Source of the DNA: Flavobacterium difficile
GTDB lineage: Bacteria; Bacteroidota; Bacteroidia; Flavobacteriales; Flavobacteriaceae
Length of the DNA stretch: 64,000 nucleotides
Direction of reading: 5' to 3'
Assembly (NCBI RefSeq): GCF_011392115.1
Contig: NZ_JAAJBT010000002.1
Span: forward strand, 1-64,000
Shown here: positions 16,771 to 26,619 of the stretch, in pieces
How positions within the stretch are numbered: position 1 is the first letter of the stretch
How the letters are laid out: each line of letters starts with the position of its first letter
The notes under the pieces: generated by a model
Told to the model about the DNA's origin: nothing
The model's database searches: none
What the model saw: the letters and a program-made list of their open reading frames with translations, nothing else
Made by a program: the position numbers and the translations under genes

Positions 16771-19700
16771 ATGAAAAACTTTTTTATAATATTATTTGTA
16801 GTTCCAATTTTGACTTTTGCTCAAAATTCTAAAGTCTTTACCATCAATTGGAAAGATAATTCATCCCTAATTATTGGTGATATCAAGTATAATTTACCTC
16901 ATTTTGATTCTCAAAATTTTGATTTTGATCCTGCTAATAAAACTGTCAAATATGTCAATGCTTTCAATGTTGAGGGTATAGTTACAGATCAAAATGCTTC
17001 TCTGATTAATGTTTCATATGAAAGTATAAATGTTTCTGATTTAGGGGTTCTGAATGTTTCAAAATTAGCCTCTAAATTAGACTTTATTTCTTTTTCATCT
17101 TTTGCTAGAGAGCAGTCTGTACTTTCTTTCAGTTTTAATCCAATACTCAAAGATGGTCTTAATTATAAAAGAGTTAAGTCGTTTACCGTTAATTATGTAG
17201 TTTCAAATTCAAATAAACAAGCAAACAATAACTCAGTAAATGCTATTCAGAATTCTGTTCTTGCTTCTGGTTCATGGCATAAATTTTATGTCGAAAAATC
17301 TGGAGTTTACAAATTAAGTAAGACTTTTTTACAAAGTATTGGAGTCAATGTTTCTGTCGATCCGAGGAATATTAAAATTTATGGAAATGGTGGTCGAATG
17401 TTGCCTTTATTAAACAATATTCCTTATCCTTTTGACTTAGAAGAAAATGCTGTACAATTCATAGGAGAAGAAGATGGTGTTTTTAATGACAGTGATTTTA
17501 TTTTATTTTACGCTGAGGGTGTTGATACATGGAATTCAGAAAGTTTAACACATGTCAATCAGTTTTCAGATAGGTCTTATTATTATGTAACGTCATCATC
17601 TGGAGTAAGTAAACGCATACAGCCATTTGTGGAGCCTTCTTCAACTCCAAATTTAATTTTATCTAACTACGATGGGTATCAATTTCATGAAGTAGATTTA
17701 GTTAACCCAGGAAAAATAGGAAGAAGATGGTTTGGTGAATCTTTTGATGTAGAAGAAAGTCAAAATTTCGATTTCACTTTACCAAATTATGTTTCAAACA
17801 CTCAGGTTTCAATTTCAGCTAATTTTGCAGCTCTTTCTTTTGTTTCGACTTCTTTTAAAGTAAAAGCAAATAATGTAGAAATTGCCACTGTTCCTATTCT
17901 TGCAGCATCTGGTTCATCTCTAGGTTATGAAAATATTTTGAATACGAATTTTACGCCAACAAATAATTCAGTTTCAATTAATGTAGAATTTAATGATAAT
18001 GGTGTGCCATCTTCAAAAGGATATTTAGATTATATTGTTTTAAAATATCCTGCAGAATTAAAAGGGTATGGCAAACAATTTCTTTTTTCAAATAGTTTGG
18101 TTCAAAATAATATCGGTGTTGGTCAGTTTACAATTTCTAATGCTTCTAATGTAAAATCTGTATGGGATGTTTCTGATATTTATAATGTCACTAAAATTGA
18201 TAATTCATCTAGCTCAATAATTTTTAAATTGCCATTAGGTGGTCAAAAAAAGTTTATTGCAGTAGATTATTCGGATTTGTATAGCCCTTTATCGGATTCT
18301 GACGTTGTAGTAGCAAATCAAAATCTAAAAGGGACCATTTTCAAAAACAGTCAAGGTGTTTTTGAGGATATTGATTATTTAATTGTTACTCCTTCATATC
18401 TTACATCTCAAGCAGAGAGTTTAGCAAATTTTCATAGAAACAATTCTGGAATGAGAGTTAAAGTTGTTACATTACCAACTATTTACAACGAATTTGGTGG
18501 TGGTAAACAAGATGTTGCTGCAATTAGAAATTTTGTAAAATATGTTTATGATAATGCCTCTAGTATATCAAATAGAGTTAAGTATTTGAACCTTTTTGGT
18601 GACGCCTCTTATGATTTTAAAAGTAGAATTATTAACAATTCTAATGTAGTGCCAATTTTTCATGGTTTTTCGGTTGCACAATCTTTAAGCCCAAATAATA
18701 ATAGTAATCTTTCATTGTTTTCTTCCTTCATGTCTGATGATTTTTTTACATTGATGGATGCTAATGAAGGTGATATGCAATCAACTGCGGATTTGATGGA
18801 TTTAGCGGTAGGAAGAATGCTTGTAAATTCAAATGTTCAAGCTGCAGAAATGGTGAATAAAGTTTATGAATACCATCAAGAACAATCCTATAAAAGATGG
18901 AGAAACAATCTAGTATATTATTCAGACGATCCCAACCCATTCATTCCTAGTGACTGGTTTTTGCAAAGAGACTTGAATAATTTAGCGGATCAGGTAGCGG
19001 CAGCAAATCCTTTTTTTAACACCAACAAAGTTTACATAGACGCTTACCCGCAACAAGTTAGTGCTGGTGGGCCCAGATATCCTCAAGCTAAGAAAGCGTT
19101 TATCGATGCCATTGAATTGGGTGCTTTGGTTGTTAATTATTACGGGCATGGTAATGAAGAAAGTTTTGCTGTAGAAAGAATTTTTGAAAAAGCAGATGCT
19201 CAAGCTTTAAATAATAAAAATAAATACCCATTATTTATTACTATTACTTGTGAATTTACCCGATTTGATGACCCAAATCGTCCTACTGGTGGCGAATTTA
19301 TGTATTGGAATAAAGAAGGAGGAGCAATTGCTTTGCTGGCAACAACTAGACAAATCGGTCAGAATTTAGGAATTGTTTTAAATGAGCAGGTTTATGATAA
19401 TTTGTTTACGATGGAAAATAATTCTTATTTGACTATCGCTGAAAGTTTAAGGAGATCTAAAATAGCTGTTGGAAGTTCTAATAAAAGGGTGGTTTTTTAC
19501 ATTGGTGATCCTGCTTTAAAATTAGCTATTCCAAGACCTAAAGTAGTACTTACAAAAGTTAATGGAGAAGATATAAATACAACAACTCTTAGTTTACAAG
19601 CCTTATCACTAGCTACTTTATCGGGTGAGGTTTTAGATGAAAATGATGTTTTAATTTCTAATTATACTGGTGATTTAGCAGTTCAAGTATATGATAAGAA

Positions 19701-20640
19701 TTTAAATAGGTTAACTCTAGATAACGACAACACTTCACTTCCGCCATACAATCAACCAAAATTAAATTTCTCGACTCTAGGAGAAGTTATTTACAGAGGA
19801 AACGCATCTGTAATTGATGGTAAATTTGAATTTAGTTTTGTGGTGCCGCAAGATATCCAAATTCCAGTTGGAAATGCTCGAGTAAGTTTTTATGCTAAAA
19901 GAAATAATCCAATTTTAGAAGACCAAACGGGTTACAACAATCAAATAAGAGTTGGTGGTGTAAATGTTGCAGCACCAGCCGATACAACGCCTCCAAAGCT
20001 TAAGTTGTATATGAATGATACTAATTTTGTTAGTGGAGGTATTACAAATGAGTCGCCAATTTTCTTGGCGTTTTTAGAAGATGAAAATGGGATTAATACA
20101 GCCAGTGGAATCGGACATGATATTGTAGCGATACTAGATGGAAATGAAAATAATCCATTTATTTTAAATGATTATTATGAAACAGAGACTGATAATTATA
20201 AAAAAGGAAAAGTTACCTATCCTTTTAGAGATTTAGCACCTGGTTTACATACCATTTTATTTAAAGCATGGGATGTTTATAATAATTTAATTACTGGTGA
20301 AATTCAGTTTGTGGTTATTGGTGATGGGGATTTAGAGCTCAAAAATGTATTAAATTATCCCAATCCATTTGTAAGTTATACAGAGTTTTGGTTCAATCAC
20401 AATCGTCCTTTTGAGCCTTTAGATGTTCAAGTGCAAATTCTTACAATTACAGGTAAGATAGTGAAAACAATAAATCAAACCGTTGTAAATGAGGGTTTTA
20501 CTTCAAGAGATATTAAATGGGATGGAAAAGACGACTTTGGAGATAAAATTGGTAAGGGCGTTTATGTTTATAAGTTAACTGTTAAATCGTCTGTAACAGG
20601 CAAGAAAACAGAAAAAATAGAAAAACTTGTAATCCTATAA
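16771..20640 (+). CDS. porU: Type IX secretion sortase PorU
   Basis: A 1289-residue cell-surface sortase of the C25 (gingipain-like) family that removes C-terminal signals from type IX cargo and attaches cargo to the surface. A signal peptide is present (MKNFFIILFVVPILTFAQ). The catalytic histidine (His793 in NYYGHGNEE) and cysteine (Cys827 in ITITCEFTRFDDP) are both visible. The end carries a type IX sorting-like domain (NYPNPF ... KIGKGVYVYKLTV), which PorU retains. The ATG at 16771 was chosen because the signal peptide begins there; an upstream start would add 22 unlikely residues. porV follows, and the two act together in the attachment complex. Confidence 0.95.
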   Translation: MKNFFIILFVVPILTFAQNSKVFTINWKDNSSLIIGDIKYNLPHFDSQNFDFDPANKTVKYVNAFNVEGIVTDQNASLINVSYESINVSDLGVLNVSKLASKLDFISFSSFAREQSVLSFSFNPILKDGLNYKRVKSFTVNYVVSNSNKQANNNSVNAIQNSVLASGSWHKFYVEKSGVYKLSKTFLQSIGVNVSVDPRNIKIYGNGGRMLPLLNNIPYPFDLEENAVQFIGEEDGVFNDSDFILFYAEGVDTWNSESLTHVNQFSDRSYYYVTSSSGVSKRIQPFVEPSSTPNLILSNYDGYQFHEVDLVNPGKIGRRWFGESFDVEESQNFDFTLPNYVSNTQVSISANFAALSFVSTSFKVKANNVEIATVPILAASGSSLGYENILNTNFTPTNNSVSINVEFNDNGVPSSKGYLDYIVLKYPAELKGYGKQFLFSNSLVQNNIGVGQFTISNASNVKSVWDVSDIYNVTKIDNSSSSIIFKLPLGGQKKFIAVDYSDLYSPLSDSDVVVANQNLKGTIFKNSQGVFEDIDYLIVTPSYLTSQAESLANFHRNNSGMRVKVVTLPTIYNEFGGGKQDVAAIRNFVKYVYDNASSISNRVKYLNLFGDASYDFKSRIINNSNVVPIFHGFSVAQSLSPNNNSNLSLFSSFMSDDFFTLMDANEGDMQSTADLMDLAVGRMLVNSNVQAAEMVNKVYEYHQEQSYKRWRNNLVYYSDDPNPFIPSDWFLQRDLNNLADQVAAANPFFNTNKVYIDAYPQQVSAGGPRYPQAKKAFIDAIELGALVVNYYGHGNEESFAVERIFEKADAQALNNKNKYPLFITITCEFTRFDDPNRPTGGEFMYWNKEGGAIALLATTRQIGQNLGIVLNEQVYDNLFTMENNSYLTIAESLRRSKIAVGSSNKRVVFYIGDPALKLAIPRPKVVLTKVNGEDINTTTLSLQALSLATLSGEVLDENDVLISNYTGDLAVQVYDKNLNRLTLDNDNTSLPPYNQPKLNFSTLGEVIYRGNASVIDGKFEFSFVVPQDIQIPVGNARVSFYAKRNNPILEDQTGYNNQIRVGGVNVAAPADTTPPKLKLYMNDTNFVSGGITNESPIFLAFLEDENGINTASGIGHDIVAILDGNENNPFILNDYYETETDNYKKGKVTYPFRDLAPGLHTILFKAWDVYNNLITGEIQFVVIGDGDLELKNVLNYPNPFVSYTEFWFNHNRPFEPLDVQVQILTITGKIVKTINQTVVNEGFTSRDIKWDGKDDFGDKIGKGVYVYKLTVKSSVTGKKTEKIEKLVIL

Positions 20641-20656
20641 AAAAAATGTATATTTG
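20627..20656 (+). promoter_or_regulatory. Candidate porV promoter
   Basis: TTG (20627-20629), 19 bases, then TATATTTG (20649-20656), with the ATG 77 bases later. It lies at the porU stop codon and suggests porV can be transcribed on its own as well as with porU. Confidence 0.6.
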
Positions 20657-20732
20657 TTGGCTTGCATAAAAAAAATATAATTATTGAAATAAAATTACAT
20701 CTGAAACAAATAGTATTAACCAAATCAAACAG

Positions 20733-21929
20733 ATGAAAAATCTAATTAAATTATTACCAATCCTTTTAGTTGCTCAATTTACTAAAGCACAAGATAGAGT
20801 AATTACTACTGGAGTTCCCTTTTTATTAATTGCTGCAGATGCTCGTTCAGCTGGTTTGGCAGATATGGGTGTAGCAACTTCTACTGATGCGTATTCGCAA
20901 CAGTATAATCCTTCTAAATATGCTTTTTCAAAACAGCAACAAGGATTTTCTATGAGTTATACGCCATATTTAACAAGTATTGCAAACGACATTTCTTTAG
21001 GTCAAATAACTTATTTTAATAGGTTTAACGACCGTATGGCTTTTGCGGGAAGTTTACGTTATTTCGGTTTAGGAGATATCGAATTAAGAAATTCTTTCGA
21101 TGATCCTGGAAGAACTGTAAGTCCGAATGAATTAGCGATTGATGGTTCTTATTCATTGAAGTTAAGTCCAGATTTTGCGATGGGAATTGCTGGTAGATAC
21201 ATTCGTTCTAATTTGAAAATTCCAGATGCAAATACAGATTCAAGACCCGCTTCTACATTTGCAGTTGATATTTCAGGTATTTATCAATCCGAAGAAGAAG
21301 CCTATGATAGTTTCAATGGGAAATGGAGAGCAGGTTTCAATTTTCAAAACCTAGGACCAAAAATCTCATACGATAACGATCAATTAAATGAAAACTTTAT
21401 TCCGGCTAACATGCGTTTAGGTGGTGCTTTCGATTTTATTTTTGACGATTACAATAAAGTTAGCGTAATTGGAGAAGTTACTAAATTATTAGTGCCTACT
21501 CCACAAATTGCTGGTTCTCCTATAGACACAAACGGTGATGGCGATTTTACAGATCCTGAAGATGTAACGCAATCTGAACAAAATGCTATAAACAATCAAG
21601 ATTATAGAAATATCAGCTGGACAAGTGGTATTTTTCAATCTTTTGGAGATGCACCTGATGGTTTTTCGGAAGAATTAAAAGAGTTTACCTGGGCTTTAGG
21701 TGCAGAATATTGGTATCAAGATTCCTTTGCGCTTAGAACAGGTTATTTTAATGAAAGTGTAGAAAAAGGAGCTAGAAAGTATTTAACTTTAGGCGCAGGT
21801 TTTAAGTACAATATAGTTAATATTGATGTGTCTTACTTGTTTTCAGCATCTAAGGTAAGAAATCCGTTAGAGAACACTTTACGTTTTTCTCTGACTTTTA
21901 ATTTCGGTGACGAATACGATGACAATTAA
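20733..21929 (+). CDS. porV: Type IX secretion outer-membrane protein PorV
   Basis: A 398-residue outer-membrane beta-barrel protein with a signal peptide ending near residue 19 (QFTKAQ). The opening PFLLIAADARSAGLADMGVATSTDAYSQQYNPSKYAF is the PorV/FadL-like signature, and the protein ends on an aromatic-containing strand (LRFSLTFNFGDEY). PorV collects secreted cargo from the SprA translocon and brings it to PorU. Length and context (gldJ-porU-porV) are standard. A strong terminator follows, separating it from cdd. Confidence 0.95.
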   Translation: MKNLIKLLPILLVAQFTKAQDRVITTGVPFLLIAADARSAGLADMGVATSTDAYSQQYNPSKYAFSKQQQGFSMSYTPYLTSIANDISLGQITYFNRFNDRMAFAGSLRYFGLGDIELRNSFDDPGRTVSPNELAIDGSYSLKLSPDFAMGIAGRYIRSNLKIPDANTDSRPASTFAVDISGIYQSEEEAYDSFNGKWRAGFNFQNLGPKISYDNDQLNENFIPANMRLGGAFDFIFDDYNKVSVIGEVTKLLVPTPQIAGSPIDTNGDGDFTDPEDVTQSEQNAINNQDYRNISWTSGIFQSFGDAPDGFSEELKEFTWALGAEYWYQDSFALRTGYFNESVEKGARKYLTLGAGFKYNIVNIDVSYLFSASKVRNPLENTLRFSLTFNFGDEYDDN

Positions 21930-21945
21930 TAGTTTAAATAATCAT

Positions 21946-21984
21946 AAAAAATCCAAATTCAATTTTTTTGAATTTGGATTTTTT
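21946..21984 (+). terminator. Terminator after porV
   Basis: AAAAATCCAAATTCAA pairs with TTGAATTTGGATTTTT (21968-21984), a stem of about 16 bp followed by T residues. Confidence 0.85.
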
Positions 21985-22017
21985 TTCCTAAAAAAATAAA
22001 TAATAGCTCATATCAAT

Positions 22018-22500
22018 ATGAAGGAAATACAAATAGCAACTAAATTATCAGTTTTTGAGTCTTTTGATGAATTGTCTTTTTCAGAAAAAGAATATATGAA
22101 TCAGGCCATTGAAATCAGAAAGAAAGCCTACGCGCCCTATTCAAAATTTCAAGTCGGAGCGGCAGTAGTTTTAGATAATGGTGTTGTTTTACAAGGTTCA
22201 AATCAGGAAAATGCAGCTTACCCATCTGGATTGTGTGCAGAGCGTGTTGCGATTTTTTATGCGGGTGCGAATTATCCTAATCAAAAAATTGTGAAATTGT
22301 TTATTTCTGCAACACCTTCAGATAGAGATTCTGAAAATCCAATTCCACCTTGCGGATCTTGTCGTCAGTCTATCGCAGAATATGAAATCAAACAAGATTT
22401 ACCTATTGAAATTTATTTTATGGGAGCAAAAGGAGCGGTTTATAAATCAGATTCATTAAAAAATTTATTGCCTTTTATGTTTGATAAAAGTAATTTATAA
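22018..22500 (+). CDS. cdd: Cytidine deaminase
   Basis: A 160-residue zinc enzyme converting cytidine and deoxycytidine to uridine and deoxyuridine for pyrimidine salvage. The substrate loop YAPYSKFQVGAAV, the catalytic segment SGLCAERVAIFYAG (Cys ligand and catalytic Glu) and the second zinc motif PIPPCGSCRQ are all present. It is the homotetrameric single-domain type, with about 25 extra N-terminal residues compared with minimal forms. It stands alone between porV and pdhA. Confidence 0.94.
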   Translation: MKEIQIATKLSVFESFDELSFSEKEYMNQAIEIRKKAYAPYSKFQVGAAVVLDNGVVLQGSNQENAAYPSGLCAERVAIFYAGANYPNQKIVKLFISATPSDRDSENPIPPCGSCRQSIAEYEIKQDLPIEIYFMGAKGAVYKSDSLKNLLPFMFDKSNL

Positions 22501-22584
22501 CGATTTCGTTAATAAAAAATAAATTAAATCCATTAATTTCTAAATTTAAGCCTCAATTAATTTTTAGAATAAAATACGTTGTAG

Positions 22585-22592
22585 TATTTTTG
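22585..22592 (+). promoter_or_regulatory. Promoter -7 box of the pdhA-pdhC operon
   Basis: TATTTTTG matches TAnnTTTG, 42 bases before the pdhA ATG; no clear -33 TTTG is seen. Confidence 0.5.
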
Positions 22593-22633
22593 TGGTTCGT
22601 AAAAAATAAAATTAAACAAACAAATCAATTATA

Positions 22634-23635
22634 ATGAAACCAATTACAAAAGAAGTATATCTAAAATGGTATGAAGACATGCAGTTTTGGAGAAAGTTTG
22701 AAGACAAATTAGCTGCGTTATATATACAACAAAAAGTAAGAGGATTTCTTCATTTATATAATGGACAAGAAGCTGTTTTGGCAGGTGCATTACATGCTAT
22801 GGAGTTAGGCGGAAAAGATAAAATGATTACCGCTTACAGAAATCACGTACAACCAATTGGTATGGGTGTAGATCCAAAAGCAGTTATGGCTGAATTACTT
22901 GGTAAAGTAACTGGTACTTCAAAAGGTATGGGTGGTTCAATGCATATTTTCGCAAAAGAACAAGGTTTTTATGGAGGTCATGGTATCGTTGGTGCACAAA
23001 TTCCTGTTGGTGCAGGTATGGCTTTTGCTGATAAATATTTCGAAACAGGCGGAGTTACTCTAACTTATTTTGGTGATGGTGCTGCTCGTCAAGGTTCATT
23101 GCATGAAGCTTTCAATATGGCGATGTTATGGAAATTACCTGTTGTATTTATTTGTGAAAACAATGGCTATGCGATGGGAACTTCTGTGGAAAGAACAGCC
23201 AACCATACAGATATTTGGAAATTAGGTTTAGGTTACGAAATGCCTTGCGGACCGGTAGACGCTATGAACCCAGTTAAAGTAGCAGAGGCAATGCATGAAG
23301 CGATAGAAAGAGCTCGCAGAGGTGATGGCCCAACTTTCTTAGAAATGAAAACCTACAGATACAGAGGGCATTCTATGTCGGATGCGCAACATTACAGAAC
23401 TAAAGAAGAAGTAGAAGAATATAGAAAAATCGATCCAATTACGCAGGTTTTAGATGTGATTAAAGAAAAAAATTACGCTACAGATGCAGAAATCGAAGCA
23501 ATCGATCAAAGGGTTAATGATTTAGTGGCAGAGTGTGAAAAATTCGCTGAAGAATCTCCATTCCCAGAAGCGCAACAATTATACGATGTTGTGTATGAAC
23601 AAGAAAATTATCCATTTATTCCTCACAGACTATAA
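22634..23635 (+). CDS. pdhA: Pyruvate dehydrogenase E1 alpha subunit
   Basis: A 333-residue subunit of the pyruvate dehydrogenase complex. The thiamine diphosphate motif begins FGDGAARQGSLHEA and ends near ICENNGYAMGTS. The phosphorylation-loop region RYRGHSMSDA, conserved in E1 alpha subunits, is also present. It decarboxylates pyruvate with the beta subunit and transfers the acetyl group to E2. Only pdhA and the E2 gene are here; the beta subunit (pdhB) and E3 must be elsewhere, as in other flavobacteria as far as I recall. The gap to pdhC is 3 bases. Confidence 0.94.
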   Translation: MKPITKEVYLKWYEDMQFWRKFEDKLAALYIQQKVRGFLHLYNGQEAVLAGALHAMELGGKDKMITAYRNHVQPIGMGVDPKAVMAELLGKVTGTSKGMGGSMHIFAKEQGFYGGHGIVGAQIPVGAGMAFADKYFETGGVTLTYFGDGAARQGSLHEAFNMAMLWKLPVVFICENNGYAMGTSVERTANHTDIWKLGLGYEMPCGPVDAMNPVKVAEAMHEAIERARRGDGPTFLEMKTYRYRGHSMSDAQHYRTKEEVEEYRKIDPITQVLDVIKEKNYATDAEIEAIDQRVNDLVAECEKFAEESPFPEAQQLYDVVYEQENYPFIPHRL

Positions 23636-23638
23636 ATT

Positions 23639-25258
23639 ATGGCAGAAAAAATCACAATGCCGCGCTTAAGCGACACGATGACGGAAGGAACTGTAGCAAC
23701 CTGGTTGAAAAAAGTGGGTGACACCATTAAAACAGGTGAAATTTTAGCAGAAATCGAAACCGATAAAGCTACAATGGAATTTGAATCTTTTTACGATGGT
23801 GTGTTGTTACATATCGGAATACAAGAAGGTGAATCAGCTCCAGTAGATTCATTATTAGCTATTGTTGGAAAAGCAGGTGAAGATATTTCAGCTTTATTAT
23901 CTGGAGATGCTCCAAAAGTTGAAGAAACTCCAGTTGCAGAAGTAAAAGCTGATGCTCCAGTAACTGCTCCAGCTAAAACTGAAATTCCAGCAGGAGTTAA
24001 AGTGGTAACTATGCCGCGTTTGTCAGATACGATGACAACAGGAACAGTAGCTACTTGGTTAAAAAAAGTTGGAGATACTGTAAAAGAAGGAGACATTTTA
24101 GCTGAAATTGAAACCGATAAAGCTACAATGGAATTCGAATCTTTCAATGCAGGTACTTTATTATATATTGGTGTTGAAGAAGGTGGAACAGCTCCAGTAG
24201 ATACTATATTAGCTATTTTAGGACCAGCAGGAACAGATGTTTCTGGAATTGCTGCTAATTACACAGTTGGTGGTAATGTTGAAGCTCCAAAAGTAGAAGA
24301 AGTTAAAGCTGAAGCGCAAACTGAAGTAACTTCAAGCACTCCAATTGCAGCTTCTAACCCTAATGAGAGAATTTTTGCCTCGCCTTTAGCTAAAAAAATT
24401 GCTTCGGAGAAAGGAATCAATTTAGCTCAAGTAAAAGGTTCGGGTGAGAACGGTAGAATTACAAAATCTGATGTAGAAAACTTTATTCCTTCAACAGTAA
24501 GTGCTCCAGTTCAAACCGTAGCTGAAACCTCTGTAGAGGCTGCTGCTCCAGCAAAAGTTTTTGTTCCAAACGGAGAAAAATTTACAGAAGAAATCAAAAA
24601 TTCGCAAATGCGAAAAATTATAGCGAAACGTTTAGCAGAATCTCTATTTACAGCACCACATTACAATTTAGTAATTGAGGTGGCTATGGATGAAGCTATG
24701 AAATCTAGAGCCGTAATTAATACTGTTCCAGATACTAAAGTTTCCTTTAATGATATGGTGATTAAAGCCTCAGCTATGGCTTTGAAAAAACATCCAAAAA
24801 TTAATTCACAATGGAGAGAAGATGCAATTCTTATCAATCACCACGTGAATATTGGTGTAGCTGTTGCCGTTGAAGACGGATTAGTAGTACCAGTTTTAAA
24901 CTTTACAGACCAAATGAGTTTGTCTCAAATTGGCGCTGGAGTTCGTGATTTAGCAGGAAGAGCAAAATCTAAAAAATTATTACCAACGGAAATGGAAGGT
25001 AGTACTTTCACCATTTCTAACTTAGGTATGTTCGGAATCACAGAGTTTAATTCGATTATCAATCAACCAAATTCTGCTATCTTATCTGTTGGAGCTATTG
25101 TTGAAAAACCAGTAGTTAAAGACGGACAAATTGTAGTGGGTAACACCATGATGCTTTCTCTAGCTTGCGATCATAGAACGATTGATGGTGCAACAGGAGC
25201 TCAGTTTTTACAAACTTTAAAACAATTTATTGAAAATCCAGTTACTATGTTAGCTTAA
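23639..25258 (+). CDS. pdhC: Pyruvate dehydrogenase E2, two lipoyl domains
   Basis: A 539-residue dihydrolipoamide acetyltransferase. Two lipoyl domains (about residues 1-80 and 120-200) each carry EIETDKATMEFES with the lipoylated lysine. They are joined by Ala/Pro/Glu-rich linkers to the E1/E3-binding domain (FASPLAKKIASEKGI ... GRITKSDV, about 240-280) and the catalytic domain with INHHVNIGVAVAVEDGLVVPV and the active-site DHRTIDG. It forms the core of the complex. The two lipoyl repeats are also recognisable in the DNA, showing internal duplication. A terminator follows. Confidence 0.95.
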   Translation: MAEKITMPRLSDTMTEGTVATWLKKVGDTIKTGEILAEIETDKATMEFESFYDGVLLHIGIQEGESAPVDSLLAIVGKAGEDISALLSGDAPKVEETPVAEVKADAPVTAPAKTEIPAGVKVVTMPRLSDTMTTGTVATWLKKVGDTVKEGDILAEIETDKATMEFESFNAGTLLYIGVEEGGTAPVDTILAILGPAGTDVSGIAANYTVGGNVEAPKVEEVKAEAQTEVTSSTPIAASNPNERIFASPLAKKIASEKGINLAQVKGSGENGRITKSDVENFIPSTVSAPVQTVAETSVEAAAPAKVFVPNGEKFTEEIKNSQMRKIIAKRLAESLFTAPHYNLVIEVAMDEAMKSRAVINTVPDTKVSFNDMVIKASAMALKKHPKINSQWREDAILINHHVNIGVAVAVEDGLVVPVLNFTDQMSLSQIGAGVRDLAGRAKSKKLLPTEMEGSTFTISNLGMFGITEFNSIINQPNSAILSVGAIVEKPVVKDGQIVVGNTMMLSLACDHRTIDGATGAQFLQTLKQFIENPVTMLA

Positions 25259-25279
25259 TTTTTAATTTAATTATATAAA

Positions 25280-25309
25280 AATCCCGTCTCGTAAATACCT
25301 GACGGGATT
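25280..25309 (+). terminator. Terminator after pdhC
   Basis: AATCCCGTC (25280-25288) pairs with GACGGGATT (25301-25309), followed by T residues. Confidence 0.85.
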
Positions 25310-25341
25310 TTTGGTTTATGTACGTTTAATTAGTATTTTTA
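25310..25341 (+). promoter_or_regulatory. Candidate promoter of the oxidoreductase-to-manC unit
   Basis: TTTG (25310-25313), 20 bases, then TATTTTTA (25334-25341), a one-mismatch Bacteroidota promoter 22 bases before the ATG at 25363. Confidence 0.5.
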
Positions 25342-25362
25342 ACGTTAGAATTATAAGTAACA

Positions 25363-26616
25363 ATGAAACCAACTATTACTATCATAGGAGCCGGTATTTC
25401 AGGATTAACTGCGGCTGTTTATTTACATAAAAAAGGCTATCCCGTACAAATTTTCGAAGCAACAGATCGCGCTGGTGGTCGAATCAAAACAGATCTTGTT
25501 AATGGTTTTCGCTTAGACAGAGGTTTTCAAGTTTTGTTAACCGAATATCCAGAAGCTAAAGCCTTGTTAGATTATAAAAAATTAAAGCTGAAAAGATTTT
25601 TGCCTGGTGCAAAGGTTTTATATGATGGGGGACAGTTTGATATTGCCGATCCATTCCGTAGACCTTCTTCTTTGTTTTCAACCCTTTTAGCACCAGCAGG
25701 TTCCATAAAAGATAAAATAAATACTTTTTTGCTAAAAAATAAATTAGTTAAACTATCACTTCCTTCTTTGTTTAAGCAGCCTCAAACGGAAACCCGTTTA
25801 AAATTAAAAGAATATGGTTTTAGTGACACCATGATATCACGCTTTTATCAACCTTTTTTCTCAGGAATATTTTTAGAAAACGAATTGAAAACGTCTAGCA
25901 ATATGTTCGATTTTGTCTTAAAAATGTTTTCGGAAGGTGATGCTGCTATACCGGAATTGGGTATGGAAGAAATTCCAAAACAGTTAGTCGAAATGCTTCC
26001 TGAAGATACGATTCACTATCATCATAAAGTTGTTGCCATCGAGAATAATTCAATACATTTTGAAAATGGAACTATTTTACCAATTGAAAAAGTCATTATA
26101 GCTACAGAAGCTACTGCTTTTGCAAGTTCTTATATACCGAAAGAAAAACAAAATTTTCAACAAGTTACCAATGTTTATTTTGAAGCGGAAGAAGCACCAA
26201 CTCAGCAAGCAGTTGTGATTTTAAATGCCTCAACAACTAAAAAATGGGTCAATAATATTACTGTCATGTCTAACGTTTCAGAACATTATGCGCCAAAAGG
26301 AAAAGTTTTACTTTCTGTTTCGTACAACGGAATTCCTTCAGAAGACGATGCCATTTTATCAGAAAATATGAAAGCGGAATTGAAACAATGGTTTGGTCAA
26401 CAAGTAGACAAATGGAATCACTTGCAAACCTACCGAATTCCGTATGCTTTGCCTAATCAAGAGCAGGTTTCCGATGAAGTGATAACTTCACAAATTCAAA
26501 TTAATGATACGCTATTTATCTGTGGTGATCATTTACTAAATGGTTCCATCAACGCAGCCATGAAAACAGGGCGTGTTACAGCAGAAGTTATTCACCAACA
26601 ATTCACAAATAATTAA
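25363..26616 (+). CDS. FAD-dependent amine oxidase/desaturase-like oxidoreductase
   Basis: A 417-residue flavoprotein with the N-terminal dinucleotide-binding motif IIGAGISGLTAAVYLHKKG followed by the GG doublet motif AGGRIKTD, and a C-terminal FAD-closing segment (CGDHLLNGSINAAMKTGRVTAEVI). This layout is shared by amine oxidases, phytoene desaturases and protoporphyrinogen oxidases. The sequence gives no clear substrate and neighbouring genes do not point to carotenoid synthesis. It heads a closely spaced run of five genes ending in manC; the gap to the next gene is 3 bases. Confidence 0.8.
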   Translation: MKPTITIIGAGISGLTAAVYLHKKGYPVQIFEATDRAGGRIKTDLVNGFRLDRGFQVLLTEYPEAKALLDYKKLKLKRFLPGAKVLYDGGQFDIADPFRRPSSLFSTLLAPAGSIKDKINTFLLKNKLVKLSLPSLFKQPQTETRLKLKEYGFSDTMISRFYQPFFSGIFLENELKTSSNMFDFVLKMFSEGDAAIPELGMEEIPKQLVEMLPEDTIHYHHKVVAIENNSIHFENGTILPIEKVIIATEATAFASSYIPKEKQNFQQVTNVYFEAEEAPTQQAVVILNASTTKKWVNNITVMSNVSEHYAPKGKVLLSVSYNGIPSEDDAILSENMKAELKQWFGQQVDKWNHLQTYRIPYALPNQEQVSDEVITSQIQINDTLFICGDHLLNGSINAAMKTGRVTAEVIHQQFTNN

Positions 26617-26619
26617 AAC